Shown here piece after piece: positions 1-6,805 of a stretch of 41,762 nucleotides of DNA. The DNA comes from Treponema sp. (lineage in GTDB: Bacteria; Spirochaetota; Spirochaetia; Treponematales; Treponemataceae): positions 1-41,762 of the forward strand of contig JAILIC010000061.1 of NCBI GenBank assembly GCA_024695475.1. The letters run 5' to 3'. Position 1 is the stretch's first letter; every line of letters begins with the position of its first letter. Made by a program: the position numbers and the translations under genes. The notes under the pieces were generated by a model. That model worked only from the letters and a program-made list of their open reading frames with translations, was not told the origin of the DNA and ran no database searches.

Positions 1-976
1 TGAGACCTGGGTTGAGAAGACCAGCCCTGAGGCTAACTTGAATTTCCTCCCCTACAAGTTTACCGCCAAGGAGATGGACGAGGAGACCGGCTTGTATTAC
101 TATGGAGCAAGGTACCTTGATCCTAAGTACTCCAGGTGGATTAGTACGGACCCTGCGCTGGGTGATTATTTAGCACAGTCAGGTAAGGGTGAAGGAGGCA
201 TATATAATAGTGCAAACTTAAATCTTTATCATTATGCAAATAATAATCCAGTAAAATATACAGACCCTGATGGTGAAGCTGTTCATATTATAGCCGGTGC
301 TATAATCGGTGGTGGTCTTAATGCATTTATAGCTGCGTCTGGAGGTAAATCAGGGAGGGAGATTGTTGCCGCCGCTGCTGGTGGTGCTGTTTTTGGTGGC
401 ATGCTCGCTGCTACAGGTGGATTATCTTTAAGTGGTGAACTTGCTAGTGGCGCCATGGCTGGAGCGGCTTCATATTTTGCAGAATGTGCTGTTGCTGGTG
501 ATTCTCCAACTGCTGAAGGAGCATCACTTTCTACACTTTCAGGAACAACAGCAGTTATGGCTGGTAAACTTCTTGAAAAAGCAACAAGTGCTATAGCGTC
601 AAAACTTTCAGGATCGAACAGAATAAGTCAGGCAACTGGGACTGGGAATGCTGTTAAAACTAAATGTGTTAATGGTATTGATGTTATACAAGATAATTCG
701 ATTATCGACCCAAGCTTAGTTGATTCAAGAGGAAGAAGCAATATTGAAAGAATGCAAAAAGGATTAGCTCCTATTGGATCTGATGGAGAATCTGTGAATT
801 TGCATCATGTAGATCAAACTATGAACGGTCCTGTAAAGGAAATGACAGCTACTAGCCATCAACAAAATTATAGTACTTTACATTCTAATACAGGACAATC
901 CCCATCACAAATCAATAGAAAAGAATTTGATAGTTGGAGAAAAGGCTATTGGCAACAACGTGCTAATGATTTTTAA
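1..976 (+). CDS. Rhs/YD-repeat protein, 3' end, with LHH nuclease toxin tip (5' truncated by window edge)
   Basis: The frame is open from position 2, so the gene starts upstream. The first ~85 codons are the Rhs-associated core end: TGLYYYGARYLDPKYSRWIS, then NLYHYANNNPVKYTDPDG, after which Rhs proteins switch to a variable toxin. The tip starts with a Gly/Ala-rich hydrophobic stretch (about nt 275-520), possibly a membrane-translocating pre-toxin segment. It ends in a domain with a Leu-His-His motif at nt 800-808 and a C-terminal EFDSWRKGYWQQRA segment. This resembles the LHH class of HNH/endonuclease VII-fold toxins, so the predicted activity is DNA cleavage in a competitor cell. The SUKH immunity gene follows 18 nt downstream. 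The family assignment rests on motif recognition; delivery route cannot be judged because the N-terminus is missing. Confidence 0.85.
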   Translation, partial: ETWVEKTSPEANLNFLPYKFTAKEMDEETGLYYYGARYLDPKYSRWISTDPALGDYLAQSGKGEGGIYNSANLNLYHYANNNPVKYTDPDGEAVHIIAGAIIGGGLNAFIAASGGKSGREIVAAAAGGAVFGGMLAATGGLSLSGELASGAMAGAASYFAECAVAGDSPTAEGASLSTLSGTTAVMAGKLLEKATSAIASKLSGSNRISQATGTGNAVKTKCVNGIDVIQDNSIIDPSLVDSRGRSNIERMQKGLAPIGSDGESVNLHHVDQTMNGPVKEMTATSHQQNYSTLHSNTGQSPSQINRKEFDSWRKGYWQQRANDF

Positions 977-994
977 TTTTAGGAGGTATTTATT

Positions 995-1432
995 ATGGAT
1001 TATTTAGAAAAAGCTTTTAATTATATCAGGAACTCAGATAATTCTGATTTCGAAGGATGTAAACCAGAAGAACTTGTGCAAAAAGCAGAAAACTTTCTCG
1101 AATTAAAATTTCCAGATGAATATAGAAGGTTTCTTTTAGAATTTGGATGTGGAGATGTTGATGGGGTTGAAATATTTGGAATTATAAATGATAAATTCGA
1201 AACAAATTCTGTGCCTGATGCTATAGCAATTACTTCAAAGGAACGAAAAAATGTAGCTTTAGAAAAGAATTTGATTATAATAGCAGATTCTCCAGAATAT
1301 TATTATGCTTTGGATATATCAAACACTTCGGTTCATGTTATTGAGTTAATACCTTTAAAGAAAGCTTCTGAATGTGAAATTGTGAGCAACTCATTTGGCG
1401 AATTTTTATGCAGCCAATTTGGAATTTTATAA
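995..1432 (+). CDS. SMI1/KNR4 (SUKH) family immunity protein
   Basis: A 145-residue protein with the SUKH layout: an N-terminal helix containing LKFPDEYRRFLLEFGCGDVDG (here residues about 38-58), then a beta-rich core with IFGI and the YYYALDIS segment. SUKH proteins are the commonest immunity partners of polymorphic nuclease toxins and work by binding the toxin domain in the cytoplasm. The start is supported by a strong AGGAGG Shine-Dalgarno site 9 nt upstream of the ATG. It lies 18 nt after the LHH nuclease tip and is presumably cotranscribed and cognate. Composition is AT-rich like the toxin tip and unlike the Rhs core, as expected for a module acquired as a toxin-immunity unit. Confidence 0.85.
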   Translation: MDYLEKAFNYIRNSDNSDFEGCKPEELVQKAENFLELKFPDEYRRFLLEFGCGDVDGVEIFGIINDKFETNSVPDAIAITSKERKNVALEKNLIIIADSPEYYYALDISNTSVHVIELIPLKKASECEIVSNSFGEFLCSQFGIL

Positions 1433-1535
1433 AGAGAAGCAATTATTATTCTTTAATGGGGTTATAAGTTTTTTAATTGTTTCTACTCAGTATTGTATAT
1501 TTAGGCAGTGCACTCTTTAGAAGACTTAAAAAAAC

Positions 1536-1567
1536 AAACTGCCTGTTTTTCTAAAAATAGGCAGTTT
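1536..1567. repeat. Palindrome at Rhs module 1/2 border
   Basis: Arms AAACTGCCT and AGGCAGTTT are perfectly complementary, and the interior continues as TTTTT/AAAAA, giving an almost continuous 15-bp stem. It lies 4 nt before the ATG where Rhs homology resumes. There is no T-run after it, so it is not an ordinary terminator in this orientation. It could be a recombination scar, a folded regulatory leader or a degenerate terminator. Confidence 0.6.
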
Positions 1568-1570
1568 ACA

Positions 1571-2980
1571 ATGAGTTTAGATAAGGTTGGTAACGTGATT
1601 GCGGAGCAGGACGGAAGTTTTGAAAGCAACGGAACGGACTCCTCCTACCACGAGATTATCGACATGGGCAACGGAGTATATGCTACTGACTATGGCTGGG
1701 GTTTATTTAAGGACTATGACCCCAATGGAGGGGTCAAGGGCAAGCGGTACTGCCGCTTCTACAAGTGGAACGAGCGCAACCAGCTCATAAGCTCTGTTGA
1801 CGCCAGGTACAACACATCTTATGTCTATGGTCAGGACGGGCAGAGGAGCAATAAGTACACCGACCGTGCTGAAACATTGTACTTCAACAGGATGTGGACT
1901 CACCGCATCGACAGTGGCAACCGCACGTATGGCGGACAGACTGCCAAGAACATCTACCTCGGTGAGACCCGTATTGTAACGAAGCTCAACAGCGGAAAGG
2001 ATCCTGTCTATCAGGAGGAGTACTACAAGCGGTACTATTATCATAGTGACCATTTGGGAAGCGCCTCACTTATAAGTGATTACAAGGGAGACGAGTACCA
2101 GAGGATAGAGTACACACCTTATGGTGAGACCTGGGTTGAGAAGACCAGCCCTGAGGCTAACTTGAACTTCCTCCCCTACAAGTTTACCGCCAAGGAACTT
2201 GATGAGGAGACCGGACTGTATTACTATGGAGCAAGATACCTGGATCCTAAGTACTCAAGGTGGATTAGTACCGATTCTGCGCTGGGTGATTACGTCCCTC
2301 AGGCACCGATAAATGAGGAGGCTCGTAAGCATAACCAGAATCTGCCGGGTATGGGAGGCGTATTTAATCACATCAATGGCAATTTGTACCACTACGCCGC
2401 AAATAATCCGGTCAAGTATACGGATCCGGATGGAAATAAAATTATAATTAGTAATAATTGTAAAGATACCGCTAAGTTTAATAACATTATTGAAAAGTTT
2501 AATAAAGTTAAAAATTCCGATACCATATCTGGTAGAGAATTTACAGAAATAGAGAATAATGAGACTTATACATTAAATATCGAAATCAATAATGGTGGTG
2601 CAACAGGATATGATTCTAATTTGGATAAAATGTTAATCAATGCAAATCTTCTTGAAGATTATCCTACTTATCCTGATAATCCAGATTTAGATACTAATTT
2701 TGAAGCAACCTTTGCTCATGAAGGTCACCATGCTTACGAAGATATGACGAATACAAGAGATTCCAGAGCAGGTTTCGATGGTAAAGCAAACAGGGAATTA
2801 AATGCATCGAAAGTGGAAAATAATTACAGGGCCAAAAACTCAATGAAGCAAAGGGAGAGATATAGAATAACTTGGAGAACTAAAAATGGACTTGGTCAAA
2901 TAGTAACCCATTCTCGATTTATCACTATTCCTCAATGGAATAATGATAAAAATTGTTTTGAGGGCGATAATGAAAAATAG
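1571..2980 (+). CDS. Orphan Rhs C-terminal cassette with HEGHH metallopeptidase-type toxin tip
   Basis: The open frame can be extended to a GTG at 1508, but that stretch runs through a palindrome, so I chose the ATG at 1571 (469 residues). Residues 1 to about 290 are the end of the Rhs core (YYHSDHLGSASLISDYKGDE, YYGARYLDPKYSRWIST, NLYHYAANNPVKYTDPDG). Positions 2125-2300 are nearly identical in DNA to 1-180. No N-terminal Rhs shell or secretion part is present, so this is a displaced tip rather than a complete effector. The tip carries HEGHH (residues 383-387), a zinc HExxH motif, within FEATFAHEGHHAYEDM, suggesting a metallopeptidase toxin. It could be silent storage that becomes active after homologous recombination with the full gene upstream. 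The partner gene overlaps its 3' end. Confidence 0.75.
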   Translation: MSLDKVGNVIAEQDGSFESNGTDSSYHEIIDMGNGVYATDYGWGLFKDYDPNGGVKGKRYCRFYKWNERNQLISSVDARYNTSYVYGQDGQRSNKYTDRAETLYFNRMWTHRIDSGNRTYGGQTAKNIYLGETRIVTKLNSGKDPVYQEEYYKRYYYHSDHLGSASLISDYKGDEYQRIEYTPYGETWVEKTSPEANLNFLPYKFTAKELDEETGLYYYGARYLDPKYSRWISTDSALGDYVPQAPINEEARKHNQNLPGMGGVFNHINGNLYHYAANNPVKYTDPDGNKIIISNNCKDTAKFNNIIEKFNKVKNSDTISGREFTEIENNETYTLNIEINNGGATGYDSNLDKMLINANLLEDYPTYPDNPDLDTNFEATFAHEGHHAYEDMTNTRDSRAGFDGKANRELNASKVENNYRAKNSMKQRERYRITWRTKNGLGQIVTHSRFITIPQWNNDKNCFEGDNEK

Positions 2981-3479
2981 GATTCCTCTTTTGTTTACTT
3001 TGCTATGGTCAATGAATTTTTTATATACCCAAGATATTAAAATTCTAAATAAAAATGACTTACTCCTATATGATTTTAAGACTGACATACAACTATTGGT
3101 AAATTTTAACCCTACGCAAAGTTCTAAAATAATATTTTCAGAATTAACGGATAATATTTCAATAGTATCCATTTTTGCAGATGGTAATGAAGTTAAAGGG
3201 ACGGAGTTTGATGATGAGCTGGCTGGAACTATAACCAAAATAGCTCCCAATGAAACTAGAATAGTAAAATTGTGTTATTCGCCGAATTCTGATGCTTGGA
3301 TTTTAATAGCTTATGATAATACAGATCTAATATTAAAGGAATTTGCTATACCTGTAAAATCAAAATGTATTGAAATAAACTATTGTATAACATACATATC
3401 AGAGATTACTAAATCGGGAGACTATATAATTGAGAATAGTAAAGCTTACCACCAAATTTTTTGCGATGATATGGAATAA
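2970..3479 (+). CDS. Putative secreted immunity partner of the HEGHH tip
   Basis: A 169-residue protein starting at the ATG at 2970, with GAGGG 5 nt upstream. The start overlaps the last codons of the metallopeptidase tip, which suggests translational coupling. Residues 1 to about 20 (MKNRIPLLFTLLWSMNFLYT) form a signal peptide-like basic-hydrophobic segment. The rest is predicted beta-rich with no family I recognise. Its position directly behind a toxin tip and its AT-rich composition mark it as the candidate immunity protein. An exported partner implies the peptidase would act in the periplasm or envelope; that is inference. Confidence 0.65.
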   Translation: MKNRIPLLFTLLWSMNFLYTQDIKILNKNDLLLYDFKTDIQLLVNFNPTQSSKIIFSELTDNISIVSIFADGNEVKGTEFDDELAGTITKIAPNETRIVKLCYSPNSDAWILIAYDNTDLILKEFAIPVKSKCIEINYCITYISEITKSGDYIIENSKAYHQIFCDDME

Positions 3480-3494
3480 AAAAAATTGCAATAT

Positions 3495-3548
3495 GTTCTT
3501 TGCCAATTGAAAAATGCTGCTCAAAAAAATCATGTTTTTTGAGCAGCA
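3495..3548. repeat. Hairpin element, copy 1 (homologous to 5995-6048)
   Basis: Arms TGCTGCTCAAAAAA and TTTTTTGAGCAGCA form a 14-bp perfect stem with a 6-nt loop containing CATG (3515-3548). The 20-nt left flank beginning GTTCTTTGCCAATTGAAAAA is similar to the flank of the hairpin at 6016-6048, so the two are copies of one element. It follows the immunity gene by 15 nt. No U-run follows the stem. Confidence 0.7.
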
Positions 3549-3628
3549 AACTATTTCCTACAAATAGCAATTGACAAGAATAGAGGTGGGAAAAGCCATT
3601 TTTTTGCCGGTAAAAGGGTCTTTTTAAA

Positions 3629-4339
3629 GTGGAAATGACAAATTTAGTTCAAAAACAGACTTTCTCAAGACCTGTACGCTGGATTTCGACCGTAAAACGT
3701 ATCGAAATTCAGCGTAAAAAGGCGTCTAGTCTCATCAATGGCAATTTGTACCATTATGCTGCCAATAATCCAGTCAAGTATACGGATCCTGATGGAAAAA
3801 CCGCAAAAAATAATACCGACCAATATGTCGTAATCAGATTGGAAAGTGACAATGAACCTTGCCATTACATGATTTTAGCGCCGGGGGATTTTATAACTGC
3901 TGATTGTGACGGTGCTATCTTTTCAAGCAGCAACATGATTAAAGTTTCTGCTTGGGATAAAATTAAAGCTGCTGTAAACTTTACAATTCTTGGTGATAAT
4001 TATCCCGATGAAAGTTTTGAGATTGATGATACAAAATCTAATATAACAAATAAAGCCAGTGATCTATGTAAAATTGGATATAATAAGGCATTACCATTAA
4101 TTAATAAAATTAGGTCTTTTTGTGGTAAAGATAGTAAGTCAGAACTAGATATTTCTGGTCAATATTCTGATCAGAAGCAAGAAGGTGCAGCATTACATAG
4201 CTGGTGGAAAGGTATTACAGATTCTAATGAGGCAAATCTTGGCTCAACACAAGAGAAATGGAAAGAAATGTATGAAACTAATAAAGTGCAGAAAGAATTA
4301 CAGCAGAAATACTTGAGGAAGGAAGGAACAAATGAATAA
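3629..4339 (+). CDS. Orphan Rhs tip with an unrecognised C-terminal toxin-like domain
   Basis: Only a short Rhs stub remains: LINGNLYHYAANNPVKYTDP from about 3731, directly followed by a novel domain of about 180 residues (3799-4339). Upstream of the stub the reading frame passes through a palindrome and no Shine-Dalgarno site precedes the GTG at 3629 or ATG at 3635, so independent translation is doubtful. The C-terminal domain has no family I recognise; visible features are a beta-rich start (QYVVIRLESDNEPCHYMIL), an AALHSWWKGI segment and a charged, helical tail. Position after the DPDG boundary and an overlapping downstream partner support a displaced toxin cassette. It may be a silent donor. 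Confidence 0.6.
   Translation: MEMTNLVQKQTFSRPVRWISTVKRIEIQRKKASSLINGNLYHYAANNPVKYTDPDGKTAKNNTDQYVVIRLESDNEPCHYMILAPGDFITADCDGAIFSSSNMIKVSAWDKIKAAVNFTILGDNYPDESFEIDDTKSNITNKASDLCKIGYNKALPLINKIRSFCGKDSKSELDISGQYSDQKQEGAALHSWWKGITDSNEANLGSTQEKWKEMYETNKVQKELQQKYLRKEGTNE
3677..3714. repeat. Palindrome before Rhs module 3 stub
   Basis: Arms CGCTGGATTTCGA and TCGAAATTCAGCG pair over 13 bp with one mismatch (G.U as RNA). It occupies the place where about 30 codons of Rhs core between RWIST and the HINGNL segment are missing compared with the cassette at 1571-2980. Confidence 0.6.
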
Positions 4340-4895
4340 AATTAAAGTAATAGTTTTTTCTTTCCTTGCTCTATTAGTATGTTTTTCGTTGTTTTGCTTT
4401 TTAGTTGATAAACTTATAGGACATAATTATGCAATACGTGACAGGTTGGATTCTCTAAAAAAGAATGAGAAAATTGCGGATTATGAAAATTTTTTTTGGG
4501 AGTATGATTTTAAAAACATTGCAAGTTTTGACATAAAATTTTCCAATGGAAAAAACGGTCATTTTAATTACGCAAAACTTGTAGACGGGAAAATAAAATT
4601 TGAGAGCATGGGTGGCTACGACGGATACGGTATTCGTGGTTATACTAAATACAAAGATGACAGTGGTGTAACCGATTGGTGTGGTTACTATAAATTATTC
4701 AATTTCTACACTGTTGAGGATGTAATTGAAAACTTATCGGTCATAGATAAAGTCATAGAAGAAATGCCTGTTATAAATGACTATTCTCCAACTGATATTT
4801 TTAAAGAGGATTTTCTTCAAAAACTGCCTGATAAAGTACGTTACGAAGACGATGAAGTAGAAGTCATATTTTATAGAGTAAAAAGCAGAAATTGA
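4332..4895 (+). CDS. Putative membrane-anchored immunity protein of module 3
   Basis: A 187-residue protein overlapping the end of the preceding tip by 8 nt, with a long purine-rich ribosome-binding region (GAGGAAGGAAGGAAC) before the ATG. Residues 5-29 (VIVFSFLALLVCFSLFCFLV and neighbours) are one hydrophobic segment, either a signal anchor or an uncleaved signal. The remaining 155 residues are soluble with a Gly/Tyr-rich centre (GGYDGYGIRGYTKY). I recognise no family. By position it is the immunity partner of the preceding domain, facing the periplasm if the anchor is N-in. The ribosome-binding region contains a 10-nt exact complement to the loop of the small RNA at 41445-41518. Confidence 0.6.
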   Translation: MNKIKVIVFSFLALLVCFSLFCFLVDKLIGHNYAIRDRLDSLKKNEKIADYENFFWEYDFKNIASFDIKFSNGKNGHFNYAKLVDGKIKFESMGGYDGYGIRGYTKYKDDSGVTDWCGYYKLFNFYTVEDVIENLSVIDKVIEEMPVINDYSPTDIFKEDFLQKLPDKVRYEDDEVEVIFYRVKSRN

Positions 4896-4904
4896 GACAA
4901 TATA

Positions 4905-4931
4905 GGTTTGTAATGCTCTGATTTACAAACC
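4905..4931. terminator. Hairpin after module 3 immunity gene, possible terminator
   Basis: Arms GGTTTGTAA and TTACAAACC (9 bp) begin 10 nt after the stop codon of the preceding gene. It lacks a clear U-run, so termination efficiency is uncertain. Confidence 0.45.
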
Positions 4932-4951
4932 AACGCCACTTCCTTGACAAT

Positions 4952-4998
4952 ATCACACGGATTCGAAAGTTCGTTAGATTTTTCAAAATCCGTGTGAT
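4952..4998. repeat. Long palindrome between modules 3 and 4 (first)
   Basis: Arms ATCACACGGATT and AATCCGTGTGAT are perfectly complementary over 12 bp, separated by 23 nt containing TTCGAAAGTTCG. Confidence 0.65.
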
Positions 4999-5022
4999 GC
5001 AAAATTGGCTCCCAGCTGGAAC

Positions 5023-5077
5023 CGACACGCAAAAACGGCTTCCTTCCCTGCGGTCGTGCAGATGTTTTTGCGTGTCG
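5023..5077. repeat. Long palindrome between modules 3 and 4 (second)
   Basis: Arms CGACACGCAAAAAC and GTTTTTGCGTGTCG match over 14 bp. Outer AGCTG (near 5014) and CAGCT (near 5083) extend the stem with an internal loop, and the 27-nt centre holds a nested CTGC/GCAG pair. It is GC-richer than its surroundings. Confidence 0.7.
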
Positions 5078-5136
5078 AACCGCAGCTTCCGCTAATTTTT
5101 CACCATCTTTAGATACTGCGAAAGGAACTCTGAATT

Positions 5137-5432
5137 ATGGAAATTGCTTCTGGCTCGCTTGAATACGAATACGGAAAGCTCGGAGAAATTACAAAAGAGA
5201 CAAGGACTCTTTCTACGCACCTTAACGGCAATAACTCGACCGAAACTGCCGTCATGGAGTATAGGTCAGATTACCTTCTATTGGTAATACAATGTTATTG
5301 GGATATACAGCGTCTAGTGTTTTGTTTGCAGACGGTTTTAATGTTTTTGAAAATATTGTAAAAGATCCTATGGTTGATGTAGGTAACGGATTATCAAATG
5401 AACTTAATAAGAGAAAGGAGCAAAGAAAATAA
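5137..5432 (+). pseudogene. Collapsed Rhs cassette (core fragment joined out of frame to a toxin tail)
   Basis: The first ~47 codons encode an Rhs core segment (LEYEYGKLGEITKETRTLST, then TAVMEYRSDYL) that lies upstream of the core part retained in the other cassettes. At about 5279 the core stops and an unrelated AT-rich tail follows in another frame (ADGFNVFENIVKDPMVDVGN, ending NELNKRKEQRK), stopping at 5430-5432. The join therefore deleted the core end and most of the toxin domain and shifted frame. The surviving tail still ends in a TAATG overlap with the next gene, as in an intact toxin-immunity pair. Confidence 0.65.
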
Positions 5433-5875
5433 TGGAAACAAATGAATTTTATAAAAAAATATTATCAATCAAGATACCCCTATTTATGTTTGCATTTGGA
5501 GTATGGTTTATTTTGTATTCATTTTTTGTTTGTCATGAAGACTTATTGTATCTTATACATTTTGTATATGTGTATATATCAATTATTATCATAACAGAAC
5601 TTATAATAGCATATCTGAGAATAAGGAAAATATTAAAACAATGCAAAGATGTTTATGCAAAAAAAATTAAATTCAATCTTTTGGTTTTACCCTATTTGCC
5701 AGCTATATTAGGGACGACTTTTTATAGTATAAGTAGAATTATAGAATATGGAGTTTTATATAAAAGAGAATTTATAACAACACTGGGAATAACTTTGTTT
5801 GTTAATTTCTTTTTTTCATCAATATATAACATAAAAATAAAAACCTTTAAGCATATAGAAAACAACCCATATTAA
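5432..5875 (+). CDS. Multi-pass membrane protein, orphan immunity candidate of module 4
   Basis: A 147-residue hydrophobic protein with about four predicted membrane segments (near residues 13-32, 40-62, 83-103 and 117-137) separated by short basic loops. It starts in a TAATG overlap with the remnant of its toxin tail and has AAAGGAG upstream, so it was translationally coupled to that tail. I recognise no family. Polytopic immunity proteins usually protect against membrane-targeting or periplasmic toxins. Here the toxin is lost but this frame is intact, which would fit retention as protection against kin still carrying the toxin. Confidence 0.55.
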   Translation: METNEFYKKILSIKIPLFMFAFGVWFILYSFFVCHEDLLYLIHFVYVYISIIIITELIIAYLRIRKILKQCKDVYAKKIKFNLLVLPYLPAILGTTFYSISRIIEYGVLYKREFITTLGITLFVNFFFSSIYNIKIKTFKHIENNPY

Positions 5876-5930
5876 TGTTTTTTTTAATTAAAAGCTCCAG
5901 GCAATTAGATATAGATATTTTTCTACACTA

Positions 5931-5950
5931 AGCTGTAGAAGCTTTGAATG
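5931..5950. repeat. Perfect hairpin
   Basis: TTCTACA and TGTAGAA pair over 7 bp around a 6-nt loop; first member of the hairpin chain after the module 4 immunity gene. Confidence 0.6.
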
Positions 5951-5959
5951 ATCCTAGTT

Positions 5960-5987
5960 CACACCTGCTTCCATGAAAGCAGGTGTG
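5960..5987. repeat. Perfect hairpin
   Basis: CACACCTGCTT and AAGCAGGTGTG pair over 11 bp around a 6-nt loop CCATGA. Like the two homologous hairpins at 3515 and 6016, the loop contains CATG. Confidence 0.65.
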
Positions 5988-5994
5988 GTACCAT

Positions 5995-6048
5995 GTTCTT
6001 TGACAATCGAAAAAGGTGGCTCAAGAAAATCATGGATTTTTGAGCCAC
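5995..6048. repeat. Hairpin element, copy 2 (homologous to 3495-3548)
   Basis: Flank GTTCTTTGACAATCGAAAAA followed by arms GTGGCTCAA...TTGAGCCAC with CATG in the loop. Flank, spacing (20-21 nt) and stem centre correspond to the element at 3495-3548, while stem bases change on both sides (GCTGCTC/GAGCAGC against GTGGCTC/GAGCCAC). Paired changes suggest the fold, not the sequence, is conserved. Confidence 0.7.
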
Positions 6049-6093
6049 AAAGAGAATGCATTTATTTATAGTAGAAAAAAGTGCATTCTCTTT
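6049..6093. repeat. Long perfect inverted repeat abutting copy 2
   Basis: AAAGAGAATGCA and TGCATTCTCTTT pair over 12 bp with a 21-nt AT-rich centre. It begins at the base after the preceding hairpin. Confidence 0.65.
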
Positions 6094-6122
6094 GTATATA
6101 AGGTTTTTAAAGGTTTTATCGG

Positions 6123-6310
6123 TTAGCGATTGCAGTGGCTCGCCGTTAGGCGAGTTGCGAAGCGCTGCACAGCAATGAAGTGAAAGCGAAACCTAGGGAG
6201 CGACGGCTGTAAGCTGACAAAATGCTCTACTGGAGCATTTAGAGTGAGTCTCCGAGCAACTATGTTGCGAAGGCGTAAAGCGCGACCGACCGTTTTTACG
6301 GTCGGGAACC
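6123..6310. other. GC-rich block of four ordered hairpins
   Basis: Consecutive stems: CTCGCC/GGCGAG with loop GTTA (6139-6154); AAATGCTC/GAGCATTT (6220-6240); GCAAC/GTTGC (6256-6268); CCGACCGT/ACGGTCGG (6286-6305). The block is much GC-richer than its neighbours and has no Rhs homology. A 77-residue reading frame on the minus strand is Arg/Leu-rich and looks non-coding. Candidates are a dispersed structured repeat or a non-coding RNA. Confidence 0.5.
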
Positions 6311-6364
6311 GCCATAGAATTAATAAAGCCAAATTTATCCTGTTTGATAAAAACAAAATAAAAA

Positions 6365-6568
6365 ATCAGTACGGATCCTGCGCTGGGTGATTACATTCCG
6401 CAGGCACCGATAAATGAGGATGCTCGTAAGCACAACCAGAACCTTCCAGGCATGGGAGGCGTATTTAATCACATCAATTGTAATTTGTACCACTACGCTG
6501 CAAACAATCTGGTGAAGTATACGGACCCGGATGGTGATTTTATAAATTTTGTTGTTTTGATTATATAA
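6365..6568 (+). pseudogene. Rhs core stub (module 5)
   Basis: The frame reads ISTDPALGDYIPQAPINEDA, then GMGGVFNHINCNLYHYAANN and LVKYTDPDG, then only nine residues (DFINFVVLI...) before a stop. It starts mid-core with no start codon. It shares the change of Gly to Cys in the INGNL motif with the stub at 8412-8582, so these two derive from one parental copy. The toxin has been lost apart from a few codons. Confidence 0.8.
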
Positions 6569-6580
6569 TTGTTTCTATAT

Positions 6581-6612
6581 CTAGCGTTTTTCAGTTCATC
6601 TGAGAACGCTGG
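6581..6612. repeat. Imperfect hairpin after module 5 stub
   Basis: CTAGCGTT and AACGCTGG with inner TCAG/CTGA pairs. The start CTAGCGTT recurs at about 8947, just after the array ends. Confidence 0.45.
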
Positions 6613-6679
6613 ATGTAAGTCCTATCAATAGAGATTTGCAAAAACTGTGAGGCACTACATATTGTTCTGTTTGCAAGGA

Positions 6680-6723
6680 GTCAAAAAAGCCTAGAATTCA
6701 TGTGAGTTTTGAGCTTTTTTGAC
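6680..6723. repeat. Perfect inverted repeat upstream of AAA-ATPase gene
   Basis: GTCAAAAAAGC and GCTTTTTTGAC pair over 11 bp around a 22-nt centre. Its T-rich right arm is followed by GACC, so it is a poor terminator. Confidence 0.55.
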
Positions 6724-6770
6724 CAAAAAGAGCAGGTTTTATGAAGTCAAATTGCAGCAGAAACGGTTTA

Positions 6771-6799
6771 TTGTAAAGTGTCTGAATCAATGGTAGAAT
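6771..6799 (+). promoter_or_regulatory. Promoter of AAA-ATPase gene, leaderless geometry
   Basis: TTGTAA, 17-nt spacer, TAGAAT, then 6 nt to the ATG at 6806. No Shine-Dalgarno site precedes the ATG, so the mRNA would start at or next to the start codon. Confidence 0.65.
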
Positions 6800-6805
6800 A
6801 AAATT

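Larger units (their letters stand above)
5876..6364. other. 489-bp gene-free, hairpin-dense segment
   Basis: No convincing gene on either strand. The segment holds a chain of eight hairpins: 5931-5950, 5960-5987, 6016-6048, 6049-6093, 6139-6154, 6220-6240, 6256-6268 and 6286-6305. The left half is AT-rich and the right half (about 6123-6310) is markedly GC-richer. Rhs core homology resumes at 6365. Confidence 0.7.

Noticed and set aside
1703-2053. 116-residue minus-strand frame opposite the Rhs core.
   Set aside because: Antisense shadow of an Rhs core segment; the plus-strand product is clearly recognisable.
4952-6310. Palindromes and GTTRRRY-like words (GTTAGAT at 4973, GTTAGGC at 6145) suggesting integron attC sites between toxin cassettes.
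   Set aside because: No matching RYYYAAC partner at the opposite ends, the words lie in loops rather than at site ends, and no integrase is present.
6123-6356. 77-residue minus-strand reading frame.
   Set aside because: Arg/Leu-rich composition, no ribosome-binding site, and it runs through the hairpin block; most likely non-coding.
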